The notes under the pieces were generated by a model. That model saw only the letters and a program-made list of their open reading frames with translations, searched no databases and was not told where the DNA came from. From Lycium barbarum (taxonomy: Eukaryota; Streptophyta; Magnoliopsida; Solanales; Solanaceae): a stretch of DNA of 64,000 bases. Where the stretch lies: contig NC_083341.1 in NCBI RefSeq assembly GCF_019175385.1, positions 63,149,800 to 63,213,799 of the forward strand, given 5' to 3'. The first letter of the stretch is position 1. Every line of letters begins with the position of its first letter. Positions 12,887-25,611 of the stretch are shown here, piece by piece. Made by a program: the position numbers and the translations under genes.

Positions 12887-14739
12887 TGTCAAGACCCAAA
12901 ACCGCCATGACTGGCACCCATCTAAATCCTAGTGGGCGAACCAACATACAAGACACCATCCTACTCTCCGTATCAAAATCTGCACTCAAAGAATGTAACA
13001 AGGTAGTATCAATACAAACACTATGTACCGGTGGATATCATAGGCCTACTAAGATTAGTATCATGCATACTTCGTAAAATCGATAGAATAAAACAAGCCA
13101 GTCAACAGTCATGAATATCAATAAATCACAGCAAGTCACCCAAGAATAATCACAATCAAATCACAAAGATGTCAAGTATCACAATCACGTAAGTCACAGT
13201 GGAAATAAATTTACAACATTAAGCTCACTCGCTATACATACATGATACCTAATGGCTTAGCTCAGTAGCCATGACATGCAGGGGACCCATGGTGTCCATG
13301 TACCACCCGTTTCGGATCCACTCCTCGGACCCGAGAACAAACCTCCGCCGTAGAACGAAACTCGGTCGCGGGACATATCAAAGTACCTCTAGTTTCTGGA
13401 ACGATCCTCGGACCACGAGCCCATAATCAAGGTCACATGAGTACCTTTCCATACCTCTTACAGAACAGTGTTTCTTACCTTTCCAATATAAAAAATTAAC
13501 TCATCTTTTCATGTCACAATACCCTTGAGAATATTATATTAGCTTCTCATCACAACACATCCACTGTAAATTTAATCACCAAGGAATAATAGCACGGAGC
13601 CTACACAATCAATCAATCACATTCTCATAGGAATTAACCACACAATACCATGCATCAAAACTAGACAGTCTTTCTCCTAAGGAGATCGCCAAACATACAA
13701 TCAACAAACCAAAGTCTAACTTAATTAAACCGTAACCTACCTCAAAGTAGAGCTGGAACACGCACGTTACTCTGCTATAGGCTTTCCTTTCGTCAAATCC
13801 TCAATACGTTCACGGTCTAAAAATAGAAGGCTCAATGAGTCACATTGCTCAATTTACAAACACCAAAGCAAGAATACCCTTCCCTTTCCCCATTCTAAGG
13901 GTGAATGATTTTCTAGGTGATAAACAACCTATCAAGGCCCCTAGTATTCATTTACCATCAATTTATACAACATTCTATAAAACATTCCCATTACAAATAG
14001 TTTTCTATGGCAAAGACATCGTTTTTATAGAACCCTAGGTCTTAAATCACTTAGTTTACTATTCTAAATGTTCAATAATAATAACCCCAAGCCATCAAGT
14101 TTAAAAGGTTTATTTACATTCTAGGGTTTCTACTTCACTTTCATGATTTAAGCCCCATGAAGATGATTACAATAATGAAGGGGAACAGAATGATAGAATG
14201 GAACTTACCTCTCAAGGTTAACTTGCCCTAGCTTAAACATTCTCTTTAGGTGCTTGTTGGGAAGTGTCTTGGTGTTTTGTGAGAAGAGAAAATAAAACTG
14301 GTTATATAAAATTCGGGCTACTGTTTTACGTCGACCGCTACACCGGTCGTCACGCCGTTGCAGCGGTACCGCTATAGCGGTCAAGTAGTCGTTATAGTGG
14401 CCCACCATGAAACCTTAGTGACCGCTATGGTGGCCTATCCAACGCTATAGCGGTGCTGCCATAGTGGTACATTGCTCACTATAGTGGCCACTAAGGAAAT
14501 GGATGACCGCCGGCAGCGGTACCACTGCAGCGGTACTTCAACCGCCACAAATGCTCATTTTAGGCAGTGTCCTCGATTTTATCAAGTTTTTCCCCTTATC
14601 ACCCCACATTTCATCCAAGCCCTAAAAAATACAACATAAAACATGTACACATACAAAAAGACTCCCTACGAATCCACCCGCGGCCTTAGAATTCCCAACG
14701 GAGTCCTAATTTCCTATAATGACCGGAAGGGTCATTACA
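12887..14739 (-). repeat. 5' LTR of element A, complete (1853 bp)
   Basis: Edges are TGTCAAGACC at 12887 (LTR 3' end in reverse) and GGTCATTACA at 14739 (LTR start in reverse). It matches the LTR at 1-1680. The palindrome cluster lies at about 14334-14550 with a TATA-like box next to it (14302-14308). Confidence 0.92.
14302..14308 (-). promoter_or_regulatory. TATA-like box in 5' LTR of element A
   Basis: The minus strand reads TTTATATAAC. It lies about 26 bp downstream of the palindrome cluster that begins at 14334, a position fitting a pol II promoter at the U3/R boundary. The equivalent site in the 3' LTR is at 1246-1251. Inferred from position and sequence only. Confidence 0.5.
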
Positions 14740-15855
14740 AGAATGATGTTCCATTTCAGTCCTCTCATACTCCACCTGCTTCAGAGGAGCATGAAGGAGC
14801 CTCAACACCAGCTCAGCACCCCAGTTCCTCTACCAGATGCCTTATGCCAAGAGATGATAGAGGCCATCTATTTGCTGACTCAGTTAGTTGCCGCTCAGGC
14901 CCAGCGGCAAGGTATGGGTCATGGTGATAGAGCTATCAGTGCCAGAGCTCGTGATTTTATTAGTTTGAACTCTCAAGGATTCTTTGGGTCAAAATCGGAT
15001 AAGAACCCGCAGAGCTCTATAGATGGAATGTTGAGAACATTACGGGTAATACATGTTTCGAATGTTAAGTCGGTAGAGTTGGCTTCCTATAGATTAAGGG
15101 ATGTTTCGGTTCATTGGTCTACTGTTTGGATGTCTTCTAGAGGAGTCAACGCACCTCCACTGATATGGAAAGATTTTGTAGATGCTTTCCTCCAATGCTA
15201 TTTATTGCCAGAGGTTCGATAGGCCAGAGCTGATAGGTTCTTGAATCTTAGTTAGGGAAATATCCGTGCTCTAGAGTATAGCCTTTATTTTAATTCTTTG
15301 GCTAGGTATGCTCCGGCCATAGTAGCCGATATGGGAGATCCCGTTCACCGGTTTGTGAATGTTTTGGGGCCGTATTTGATAGATGAGTGCTTGACGGCCT
15401 CACTTCAGAAAGGTATGGACATTTTTCGTATTCAGGCCCATGCCCAAAATTTGGAAGAACGGCAGCAACATAGAAGAAGTGAGCGTGAGGATGATAGGGG
15501 TTATAGTAAGAGGGCTACATCCTCAGGTCCAGTTCATAAGGTAAGAGGAGGGAAGAGGCAGTAGTATTCTAGGCACTCAGGCCATTTAGTGATGAGTGCA
15601 CCTCCACAATTTCCAAGTCAAAGATTTGATAGACTAGTTCACTCCGGATCGGGCAGGAGTTTCAGAGTTACGGGTTCTGAGTATAGGGTAGATTCAGGTC
15701 AGATGAGACCACCCTTACCACAATGTACTCATTGAAGTAAGCTATATTGGGTATAGTGTCAATTAGGTTTGGATGTTTGCTATGCTTGCAGCCAGTCAGG
15801 CCATATTATGCTGGAGTGTTCGTTCTGAGGTGGTAGGGATACGGTTCAGCCCACA
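14740..15855 (+). pseudogene. Element B gag (5' end removed by element A)
   Basis: The reading frame enters from the left with PDALCQEMIEAIYLL and continues through ARDFISLNSQGFFG, the gag core (IWKDFVDAFLQCYLLPEVR) and LARYAPAIVADMGDPVHRFV to 15564. TAG codons at 15220-15222 and near 15255 interrupt one single frame. A second stop at 15562 is followed by a region with QCTH and an intact zinc knuckle CYACSQSGHIMLEC (about 15778-15820) in a frame with further stops. The zinc knuckle is the nucleocapsid RNA-binding motif of gypsy gag. Confidence 0.8.
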
Positions 15856-15989
15856 GGGTTAGCAACTGGTTCTTCATCATCTATACGCCCTCCAAGGAAA
15901 GGCTCACAGATACCAGCTGGTCATGATAGAGGTATAGGAGGAGCACCCAATTCGACTGGTCCTCAGCACCGTATTTATGCACTGGCTGG

Positions 15990-17913
15990 GCGACAGGATC
16001 TCGAGTCTTCCCCCGATGTTGTCACAGGTATATTATAGGTATCTTCTTATGATGTGTATGCATTGATTGATAAAGGTTCTAAATTTTCATATATTACTCC
16101 TCATATTGCCGATCGTATTGGGGTGAAACCTGAGCCAATTAAGCCTTTTGAAGTGTCTACATCCGTCGATGACCCAGTGATAGCTAGTCGAGTGTATAGA
16201 AATTGTGTGGTTGTGATTTGTGACCATTATACTATGGCTGATCTACATGAGATGAAAATGGTACATTTTGATGTCGTTACGGGTATGAATTGGTTGGCTT
16301 CTTGATATGCCAATGTTGATAGTAGAACAAAAATGGTTCGTTTCCAGTTTCTGGGAGAACTATTTTTAGAGTGGAAGAGTAATACAGCGTCTCCGAAAAG
16401 TAGATTTATTTCCTATCTCAAGGTAAGGAAGATGATTGCCAAAGGTTGTATTTATCATTTAGTCCGAGTTCAAGGTATAGAAGCAAAATCTCCAACTCTT
16501 AGTCTGTTCCAGTAGTGAATGAGTTTTTGAATGTATTCCCGGATGAGCTTCCAGGCCTTCCACCAGAGCGAGAGATTGATTTTTCCATTGATATGCTGCC
16601 GGATACTAAGCCAATATATATTCCTCCTTATATAATGGATCGTGCAGAGTTGAAATAATTGAAGGAGGAATTGAAGGATTTGCTTGAGAAAGGCTTTATC
16701 AGGCACTTATATTGTTTGTTAGAAAGAAAGATGGTTTTTTGCAGATGTGTATGATTACATACAACTAAATAAGGTGACGATCAAGAATAAATATTCGCTC
16801 CTAAGAATTGATGATTTATTTGATCCGTTGCAAGGTGCCAAATAGTTCTCAAAGATAGACTTGAGATCTGGGCTTGGTAGGTTATTACAGACGATTTGGA
16901 AAAGGATTTTATTGTATTTCTTCTCTATTGACGAAACTGACTCAGATTCGGTTAAATTTCAATGGACGGATGCTTGTGAGCGCAGTTTTCAGAAACTGAA
17001 GGATAGGCTGACTTCGGCCCCAGTTCTGACACTTCCAGAAGTACTGGAGGGCTATGTGGTGTATTGTGATGCCTCAGGCGTGGGGTTAGGTTGTGTGTTC
17101 ATGCAGCATGGTAAAGTTATTGCTTATACTTCAAGGTAGTTACGAAAACACGAGAAAAACTATCCAACCCATGATCTAGAGATAGCTGATGTGATTAATG
17201 CATTGAAAATGTGGAGGCATTATTTGTATGGTGTTCATGTTGATAATTATACAGATCATAAAAGTCTTTAGTATATTTTCAAGCAGAAAGAGTCTAATTT
17301 ATGGAAAAGGCGATGGTTGGAGTTGTTAAAGGATTATGATGTTAGCATATTATATCATCCTGGGAAAGCGGACATTGCAGCTAATTCTCTGTGTTCAACC
17401 AGGGAAGAGAGAGTTAGCTCGTGAGCTTCAAAAGTTAGCTAGCCTATGAGTTCGGGTAATGGACTTGGGCAATATAGCAGTTACCATTCAAAATTCAGCT
17501 ATTTCGTCACTAGTAGTTGAGGTGAAAGAACGCCAGTATGAGGATCCCATATTAGTTCATTACAGAAATACACTTCCTCAGAAGAAGAAGTCATTCGTTG
17601 AAATTTCTGCAGATGGAGTTCTCAGGTGTCGATGCAGATTATGTGTTCCTGATGTTGCAGGATTACGTCATTTTAGAGGAAGCCCATTGTTCCCGTTATT
17701 CCGTTCATCTGGGAGCGACAAAAATGTATCATGATCTTAAATTCATATATTGGTGGGACGGAATAAAGAAAGACATAGTAGAGTTCGTAGCTCAATGTCC
17801 TAACTGTCAGCAGGTAAAAATTGAGCATCAGAAGCCTGGGGGATTGTTGCAAGCTATGGAAATTCTGACTTGGAAGTGGGAAGTGACTAATATGGATTTT
17901 ATTGCAGGCTTGT
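15990..17913 (+). pseudogene. Element B pol: protease, deleted RT, RNase H, integrase start (copy 1)
   Basis: Protease region: ALIDKGSKFSYITP (16060s), a variant of the D-x-G-S motif, then HFDVVTGMNWLAS. The RT start is recognisable (EFLNVFPDELPGLPPE, then [23 protein letters not shown]). After [10 protein letters not shown] (16855-16875) the sequence passes almost directly to the RNase H entry (KFQWTDACERSFQKLKDRL), so the RT palm with the YxDD motif is missing. RNase [34 protein letters not shown]. Integrase zinc-binding region: HCSRYSVHLGATKMYHD with CPNCQQVK, then MDFIAGL, where LTR C begins. There are many stops and several frameshifts. Confidence 0.85.
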
Positions 17914-18587
17914 TGTCACGAACCAAACCTGAGGGCCGCGACTGACACCACAGACCCTACTCGGCTGAGTGCCATACTACTATTCCATCCATGAGTCACA
18001 ACATTTTGTGAACCTTTAACCTACGAAATGACGCTTCCGTCAGGTAGAACACAATACAAAAAAATCAATAAAACTCTTTCGTCAAATCAGGGACTTCTCC
18101 CTTATCGTTAATTCAAAGAAAACCTTTAATCACAATAAAATCTTTTAAAAAAATAAAGCGTAAAAACATATCGACCTACATGGTCGCTTTACACAACTGT
18201 CCACATCTCGACGCACTATCCACTGGACACTGTCTGCAAAAGTCTCTAACTTACACGAGATACCATAACATAAGTACTCTGACTCGGCAACACTCCGAAC
18301 TGAGATGGAGCTCACCAATCCAGCTGATAGCCTTGGAACATCCTATAGCCAATGTCTTCTACTCATTTGTATACACCTGCGTGGCATGAAGCTTAGCGCC
18401 CCCTGGAAAAGGGACGTCAGTACAAATGATGTACCGAGTATGTGAGACAGAACTAAAACAATATATCTCGACTCGGATGATAAAAGAGTAGCAGACTCAA
18501 TCTGTACCCGTAACCAACACTGATAAACATGTATGTGCATATAAACATTTAATGCAGCATGAGTATGTGTGTGTGTATATTTATGTG

Positions 18588-18593
<6 letters not shown>

Positions 18594-18624
<31 letters not shown>
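18594..18624. repeat. (TA)n microsatellite in LTR C, copy 1
   Basis: Uninterrupted TA dinucleotides; the matching tract in the duplicated unit (23272-23310) is longer, one of the few differences between the units. Confidence 0.95.
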
Positions 18625-18627
<3 letters not shown>

Positions 18628-19289
18628 CCCTGCTCGCAGGCCCTTCGGGCATAATAGCATAATGGCCCCTTCGGGCAGCCCCTTCAGGCATCATAATCAT
18701 CGTATACCAGCTGATCAGGTGGTTTGCGTATATAATGCCTTAGTCCTTTCTCTTTCCCCATGAAATGATGTCATACATGTATGTAATTATGCAAATGCAT
18801 GAAAATCTTTGGAATCCATCAAAAGACTCCCTTCGGAGCAACTTTTAGTTCAAAACAGGAACTTCTTCCCTTTTCTCAAAAAAATGGGAACTTTTTCCCC
18901 TTTTTCTAAAAATGGGAACTTCTTCCCCTTTTCATATGTCTCATTCCAGACTCAAAAATCAAATGTAAAATGCATAGGAATAGGGAAACCTTATGAATGT
19001 CCCCTTCGGGAAATAGACAACATTATGAAATCTCACAACTTATGGGTGCCCCTTCGGGACTTAAGCGGTCAAGGATACGAATATCCCTACACTATCTAAG
19101 AATAGAGTCCTTGGAGTTCATTCATTTGTTGGGTTCGTTCTGATAATAAGGATCTTCATCACTACTATAATCACCACCACTATCATGTCTCACTTCGAAT
19201 TATCCATAACATAAGCTGAGGCCACATATTCTGAATAATCAAGAATTATGTAGCACGCTCAGACATATGCTGAGGCCACATGTTATGTA

Positions 19290-19294
19290 GCACG
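19290..19294. repeat. Target-site duplication of LTR D, left copy (gcacg)
   Basis: gcacg precedes TGTAACACC here and at 23977-23981. The right partner after LTR D is gcatg at 26240-26244, one base different. Confidence 0.75.
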
Positions 19295-20614
19295 TGTAAC
19301 ACCCCGTACCTTTAACCTAAGCTTTGACCATGATCCTAGACTTAGAAAATCAGATAAAGAATGTGGGAATTTGAAATTTCCTCTTCATGTGTAAGATGGA
19401 GGTTTACGCCCATGAATAGTGACCGTATTTCAGTATACGGCCCGTATTTCAAGTCGTAAACTGGTACCAAGAATTTCTGAGCATTCTGGAGTTTTGCATT
19501 TGGATGTTACATTGTTAAATACGGACCGTATTTCAAAATATGACCCATATTTCAAAACATATTTATAATTTGGGACAACTTCCTTGATAAAAGTTGTAGC
19601 TCTTTGAAATACCTTTCCAACGGTATATTACGGGGGTCAAACGGACATCTGTGCAAAGAGTTATGGCCATTTTACTGAAGAGACGCAGTGCAGTCCATAC
19701 GGAATACGGACCGTATTTCAAAATACGGCCCGTATTTCAAAATGCGGCCAGTATTTAACTGAGTGTAAAATTCAATTTTTCAGAACAATATATATTCGTC
19801 CATATCAGTTCAAATCATTATTTTTCATTCCTTCATGCCCTAGAACGACCTCCTACCCTCTTCCATCATCAAGAACACCAAGGTAAGCCTACTCTAATTA
19901 TTCCAAGTCAATTCTAATACATATCCTTGTAATCTAAACAAGAAATCATCATTCCTAAACTATGGTTTTCAAGAAAACCCATCTCAAAGTTCTAGAATTC
20001 AAGATTTTGGAAATCTTCTTCAAAGTTCAACTCTTTAATTCAAGTTTTGGAGCATTACCAAGTATGTAGAGTTACTATCTACATGTGGGAACATCATTGT
20101 TCTTCCCCGCGCCTCATAATCCATAAATTATGATTCTCTACGAAAACTAAGGTTTTGTATACCATGCTCATGACAACCCTAGGTCCATGTCCATGATTCT
20201 ATTATGTATGAATTGCTATTATTCTATCATTGTGTTCTTAATAACTCCATATGATTATTGAGAATCAGTCTGTAATCCATGAAAACCCATATCTCGTATT
20301 CCATGGGTTCTTGCATGCATGTTTTTAAATAAAAATGATTATTTCATGAATATCCTACATGTCTACAAGTTTTCATGCAACTATATTATATAATTATTTT
20401 CATGCTATGGTACAAGATACATACATGCTAAAAACAAGTTATTTCATGAAACCATATTTACAAGTTATATCATGAAACCATGCTTACACATTATTTCATG
20501 AAACCATGTTTACAAGTTATTTCATGAAACCATGTTACAGGTTATTTCGTGAAATTATGATTACAAGGCAAGTACAAGTTAATTCACGAAAATCACGGGC
20601 TTCTTAGCCAACTA
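19295..20614 (+). mobile_element. LTR D, 3'-truncated copy in duplication unit 1
   Basis: Starts TGTAACACCCCGTACC. Identical for about 1.3 kb to the full LTR D at 23982, then ends at the duplication breakpoint. Contains AATACGG/CCGTATT palindromes at 19421-19455, 19517-19550 and 19700-19755 and a TATA-like site at about 19787-19796. Confidence 0.88.
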
Positions 20615-20667
20615 GGAGGAGCACCCAATTCGACTGGTCCTCAGCACCGTATTTATGCACTGGCTGG

Positions 20668-22591
20668 GCGACAGGATCTCGAGTCTTCCCCCGATGTTGT
20701 CACAGGTATATTATAGGTATCTTCTTATGATGTGTATGCATTGATTGATAAAGGTTCTAAATTTTCATATATTACTCCTCATATTGCCGATCGTATTGGG
20801 GTGAAACCTGAGCCAATTAAGCCTTTTGAAGTGTCTACATCCGTCGATGACCCAGTGATAGCTAGTCGAGTGTATAGAAATTGTGTGGTTGTGATTTGTG
20901 ACCATTATACTATGGCTGATCTACATGAGATGAAAATGGTACATTTTGATGTCGTTATGGGTATGAATTGGTTGGCTTCTTGATATGCCAATGTTGATAG
21001 TAGAACAAAAATGGTTCGTTTCCAGTTTCTGGGAGAACTATTTTTAGAGTGGAAGAGTAATACAGCGTCTCCGAAAAGTAGATTTATTTCCTATCTCAAG
21101 GTAAGGAAGATGATTGCCAAAGGTTGTATTTATCATTTAGTCCGAGTTCAAGGTATAGAAGCAAAATCTCCAACTCTTAGTCTGTTCCAGTAGTGAATGA
21201 GTTTTTGAATGTATTCCCGGATGAGCTTCCAGGCCTTCCACCAGAGCGAGAGATTGATTTTTCCATTGATATGCTGCCGGATACTAAGCCAATATATATT
21301 CCTCCTTATATAATGGATCGTGCAGAGTTGAAATAATTGAAGGAGGAATTGAAGGATTTGCTTGAGAAAGGCTTTATCAGGCACTTATATTGTTTGTTAG
21401 AAAGAAAGATGGTTTTTTGCAGATGTGTATGATTACATACAACTAAATAAGGTGACGATCAAGAATAAATATTCGCTCCTAAGAATTGATGATTTATTTG
21501 ATCCGTTGCAAGGTGCCAAATAGTTCTCAAAGATAGACTTGAGATCTGGGCTTGGTAGGTTATTACAGACGATTTGGAAAAGGATTTTATTGTATTTCTT
21601 CTCTATTGACGAAACTGACTCAGATTCGGTTAAATTTCAATGGACGGATGCTTGTGAGCGCAGTTTTCAGAAACTGAAGGATAGGCTGACTTCGGCCCCA
21701 GTTCTGACACTTCCAGAAGTACTGGAGGGCTATGTGGTGTATTGTGATGCCTCAGGCGTGGGGTTAGGTTGTGTGTTCATGCAGCATGGTAAAGTTATTG
21801 CTTATACTTCAAGGTAGTTACGAAAACACGAGAAAAACTATCCAACCCATGATCTAGAGATAGCTGATGTGATTAATGCATTGAAAATGTGGAGGCATTA
21901 TTTGTATGGTGTTCATGTTGATAATTATACAGATCATAAAAGTCTTTAGTATATTTTCAAGCAGAAAGAGTCTAATTTATGGAAAAGGCGATGGTTGGAG
22001 TTGTTAAAGGATTATGATGTTAGCATATTATATCATCCTGGGAAAGCGGACATTGCAGCTAATTCTCTGTGTTCAACCAGGGAAGAGAGAGTTAGCTCGT
22101 GAGCTTCAAAAGTTAGCTAGCCTATGAGTTCGGGTAATGGACTTGGGCAATATAGCAGTTACCATTCAAAATTCAGCTATTTCGTCACTAGTAGTTGAGG
22201 TGAAAGAACGCCAGTATGAGGATCCCATATTAGTTCATTACAGAAATACACTTCCTCAGAAGAAGAAGTCATTCGTTGAAATTTCTGCAGATGGAGTTCT
22301 CAGGTGTCGATGCAGATTATGTGTTCCTGATGTTGCAGGATTACGTCATTTTAGAGGAAGCCCATTGTTCCCGTTATTCCGTTCATCTGGGAGCGACAAA
22401 AATGTATCATGATCTTAAATTCATATATTGGTGGGACGGAATAAAGAAAGACATAGTAGAGTTCGTAGCTCAATGTCCTAACTGTCAGCAGGTAAAAATT
22501 GAGCATCAGAAGCCTGGGGGATTGTTGCAAGCTATGGAAATTCTGACTTGGAAGTGGGAAGTGACTAATATGGATTTTATTGCAGGCTTGT
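20668..22591 (+). pseudogene. Element B pol, duplicated copy 2
   Basis: Same content and same defects as 15990-17913: variant protease motif, RT without palm, RNase H, integrase zinc-binding region ending at MDFIAGL. One visible substitution near 20957 changes DVVTGMN to DVVMGMN. Sharing every stop and frameshift shows the copy was made after the gene was already dead. Confidence 0.88.
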
Positions 22592-23265
22592 TGTCACGAA
22601 CCAAACCTGAGGGCCGCGACTGACACCACAGACCCTACTCGGCTGAGTGCCATACTACTATTCCATCCATGAGTCACAACTTTTTGTGAACCTTTAACCT
22701 ACGAAATGACGCTTCCGTCAGGTAGAACACAATACAAAAAAATCAATAAAACTCTTTCGTCAAATCAGGGACTTCTCCCTTATCGTTAATTCAAAGAAAA
22801 CCTTTAATCACAATAAAATCTTTTAAAAAAATAAAGCGTAAAAACATATCGACCTACATGGTCGCTTTACACAACTGTCCACATCTCGACGCACTATCCA
22901 CTGGACACTGTCTGCAAAAGTCTCTAACTTACACGAGATACCATAACATAAGTACTCTGACTCGGCAACACTCCGAACTGAGATGGAGCTCACCAATCCA
23001 GCTGATAGCCTTGGAACATCCTATAGCCAATGTCTTCTACTCATTTGTATACACCTGCGTGGCATGAAGCTTAGCGCCCCCTGGAAAAGGGACGTCAGTA
23101 CAAATGATGTACCGAGTATGTGAGACAGAACTAAAACAATATATCTCGACTCGGATGATAAAAGAGTAGCAGACTCAATCTGTACCCGTAACCAACACTG
23201 ATAAACATGTATGTGCATATAAACATTTAATGCAGCATGAGTATGTGTGTGTGTATATTTATGTG

Positions 23266-23313
<48 letters not shown>

Positions 23314-23981
23314 CCCTGCTCGCAGGCCCTTCGGGCATAATAGCATAATGGCCCCTTCGGGCAGCCCCTTCAGGCATCATAATCATCGTATATACAGCTG
23401 ATCAGGTGGTTTGCGTATATAATGCCTTAGTCCTTTCTCTTTCCCCATGAAATGATGTCATACATGTATGTAATTATGCAAATGCATGAAAATCTTTGGA
23501 ATCCATCAAAAGACTCCCTTCGGAGCAACTTTTAGTTCAAAACAGGAACTTCTTCCCTTTTCTCAAAAAAATGGGAACTTTTTCCCCTTTTTCTAAAAAT
23601 GGGAACTTCTTCCCCTTTTCATATGTCTCATTCCAGACTCAAAAATCAAATGTAAAATGCATAGGAATAGGGAAACCTTATGAATGTCCCCTTCGGGAAA
23701 TAGACAACATTATGAAATCTCACAACTTATGGGTGCCCCTTCGGGACTTAAGCGGTCAAGGATACGAATATCCCTACACTATCTAAGAATAGAGTCCTTG
23801 GAGTTCATTCATTTGTTGGGTTCGTTCTGATAATAAGGATCTTCATCACTACTATAATCACCACCACTATCATGTCTCACTTCGAATTATCCATAACATA
23901 AGCTGAGGCCACATATTCTGAATAATCAAGAATTATGTAGCACGCTCAGACATATGCTGAGGCCACATGTTATGTAGCACG
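22592..23981 (-). repeat. LTR C, reverse orientation, first segment (copy 2)
   Basis: Duplicate of 17914-19294 with a longer TA tract (23272-23310). Its right part rejoins at 26240 after LTR D. Confidence 0.85.
23272..23310. repeat. (TA)n microsatellite in LTR C, copy 2
   Basis: About nine bases longer than the tract in duplication unit 1. Confidence 0.95.
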
Positions 23982-25577
23982 TGTAACACCCCGTACCTTT
24001 AACCTAAGCTTTGACCATGATCCTAGACTTAGAAAATCAGATAAAGAATATGGGAATTTGAAATTTCCTCTTCATGTGTAAGATGGAGGTTTACGCCCAT
24101 GAATAGTGACCGTATTTCAGTATACGGCCCGTATTTCAAGTCGTAAACTGGTACCAAGAATATCTGAGCATTCTGGAGTTTTGCATTTGGATGTTACATT
24201 GTTAAATACGGACCGTATTTCAAAATATGACCCATATTTCAAAACATATTTATAATTTGGGACAACTTCCTTGATAAAAGTTGTAGCTCTTTGAAATACC
24301 TTTCCAACGGTATATTACGGGGGTCAAACGGACATCTGTGCAAAGAGTTATGGCCATTTTACTGAAGAGACGCAGTGCAGTCCATACGGAATACGGACCG
24401 TATTTCAAAATACGGCCCGTATTTCAAAATGCGGCCAGTATTTAACTGAGTGTAAAATTCAATTTTTCAGAACAATATATATTCGTCCATATCAGTTCAA
24501 ATCATTATTTTTCATTCCTTCATGCCCTAGAACGACCTCCTACCTTCTTCCATCATCAAGAACACCAAGGTAAGCCTACTCTAATTATTCCAAGTCAATT
24601 CTAATACATATCCTTGTAATCTAAACAAGAAATCATCATTCCTAAACTATGGTTTTCAAGAAAACCCATCTCAAAGTTCTAGAATTCAAGATTTTGGAAA
24701 TCTTCTTCAAAGTTCAACTCTTTAATTCAAGTTTTGGAGCATTACCAAGTATGTAGAGTTACTATCTACGTGTGGGAACATCATTGTTCTTCCCCGCGCC
24801 TCATAATCCATAAATTATGATTCTCTACGAAAACTAAGGTTTTGTATACCATGCTCATGACAACCCTAGGTCCATGTCCATGATTCTATTATGTATGAAT
24901 TGCTATTATTCTATCATTGTGTTCTTAATAACTCCATATGATTATTGAGAATCAGTCTGTAATCCATGAAAACCCATATCTCGTATTCCATGGGTTCTTG
25001 CATGCATGTTTTTAAATAAAAATGATTATTTCATGAATATCCTACATGTCTACAAGTTTTCATGCAACTATATTATATAATTATTTTCATGCTATGGTAC
25101 AAGATACATACATGCTAAAAACAAGTTATTTCATGAAACCATATTTACAAGTTATATCATGAAACCATGCTTACACATTATTTCATGAAACCATGTTTAC
25201 AAGTTATTTCATGAAACCATGTTACAGGTTATTTCGTGAAATTATGATTACAAAGCAAGTACAAGTTAATTCACGAAAATCACGGGCTTCTTAGCCAACT
25301 ATATCATGTTCATGTTTTTGGGAGTTGCACGAATTACCAAGAAGGCTCAGATAGCCCGAAACTACGTAGCCACCGTAGGACAAGGATCACTCTGCCCAGT
25401 TAGGACGATTCCTTAATTTTACACTGAATGGATCCATCAGGAACGTTACCACCTTATACCTTAGCAAGGTATGGGGGCTCTGCTGGTCCGGCGAGGTACC
25501 AGACTCCACGTACCCACGTGGTGATATCATGTTGTCGGTTTATGAAATGCTCTCCCTACTTATCATTTTTACTTATG

Positions 25578-25611
<34 letters not shown>

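Larger units (their letters stand above)
1..14739 (-). mobile_element. Ty3/gypsy retrotransposon A, interrupted (left end outside window)
   Basis: A full-length type element read right to left: 5' LTR 12887-14739, primer site 12871-12882, gag, protease, RT, RNase H, integrase with chromodomain-like tail, and 3' LTR ending inside the window start. The gene order PR-RT-RH-IN is that of Ty3/gypsy, and the integrase C-terminus resembles plant chromoviruses of the Tekay/Del type. It is inserted in gag of element B: sequence right of 14739 is B gag, so the expected 5-bp target duplication is agaat (14740-14744), whose partner lies left of the window. It is non-functional: gag and pol carry stops and frameshifts, and a nested solo LTR occupies 3656-9760. 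Confidence 0.9.
17914..19294 (-). repeat. LTR C, reverse orientation, first segment (copy 1)
   Basis: Begins TGTCACGAACC inside B integrase, which is the reverse of an LTR 3' end. It matches the plus-strand LTR C at 27656-29508 in mirror order, including the 3'-side block at 18376-18444, the TA microsatellite, the CCCTTCGGGC motifs and the 37-bp repeats at its right end. LTR D interrupts it at 19295. Confidence 0.85.
15937..20614 (+). repeat. Tandem segmental duplication, unit 1 (4678 bp)
   Basis: It is repeated almost base for base at 20615-25301. It holds B protease to integrase, the first 1.4 kb of reversed LTR C, and the first 1.3 kb of LTR D. The join between units reads caacta then ggaggagc; a two-base TA is shared by the two breakpoints (ggtata/ggagg and caacta/tatcat), suggesting end joining or replication slippage rather than transposition. 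Confidence 0.92.
20615..25301 (+). repeat. Tandem segmental duplication, unit 2 (4687 bp)
   Basis: Near-perfect copy of 15937-20614. Differences I could read by eye: C to T at 20957, A to T at 22682, a longer TA tract, a small change near 23391-23394, and isolated substitutions near 24050, 24161, 24545, 24770 and 25254. After 25301 the sequence continues into the rest of LTR D, which unit 1 lacks, so unit 2 keeps the original right flank. Confidence 0.92.

Noticed and set aside
23021..23386. Open frames rich in Ile-Tyr repeats (also near 28659, 46447, 61134, 61930)
   Set aside because: Translations of TA microsatellites.
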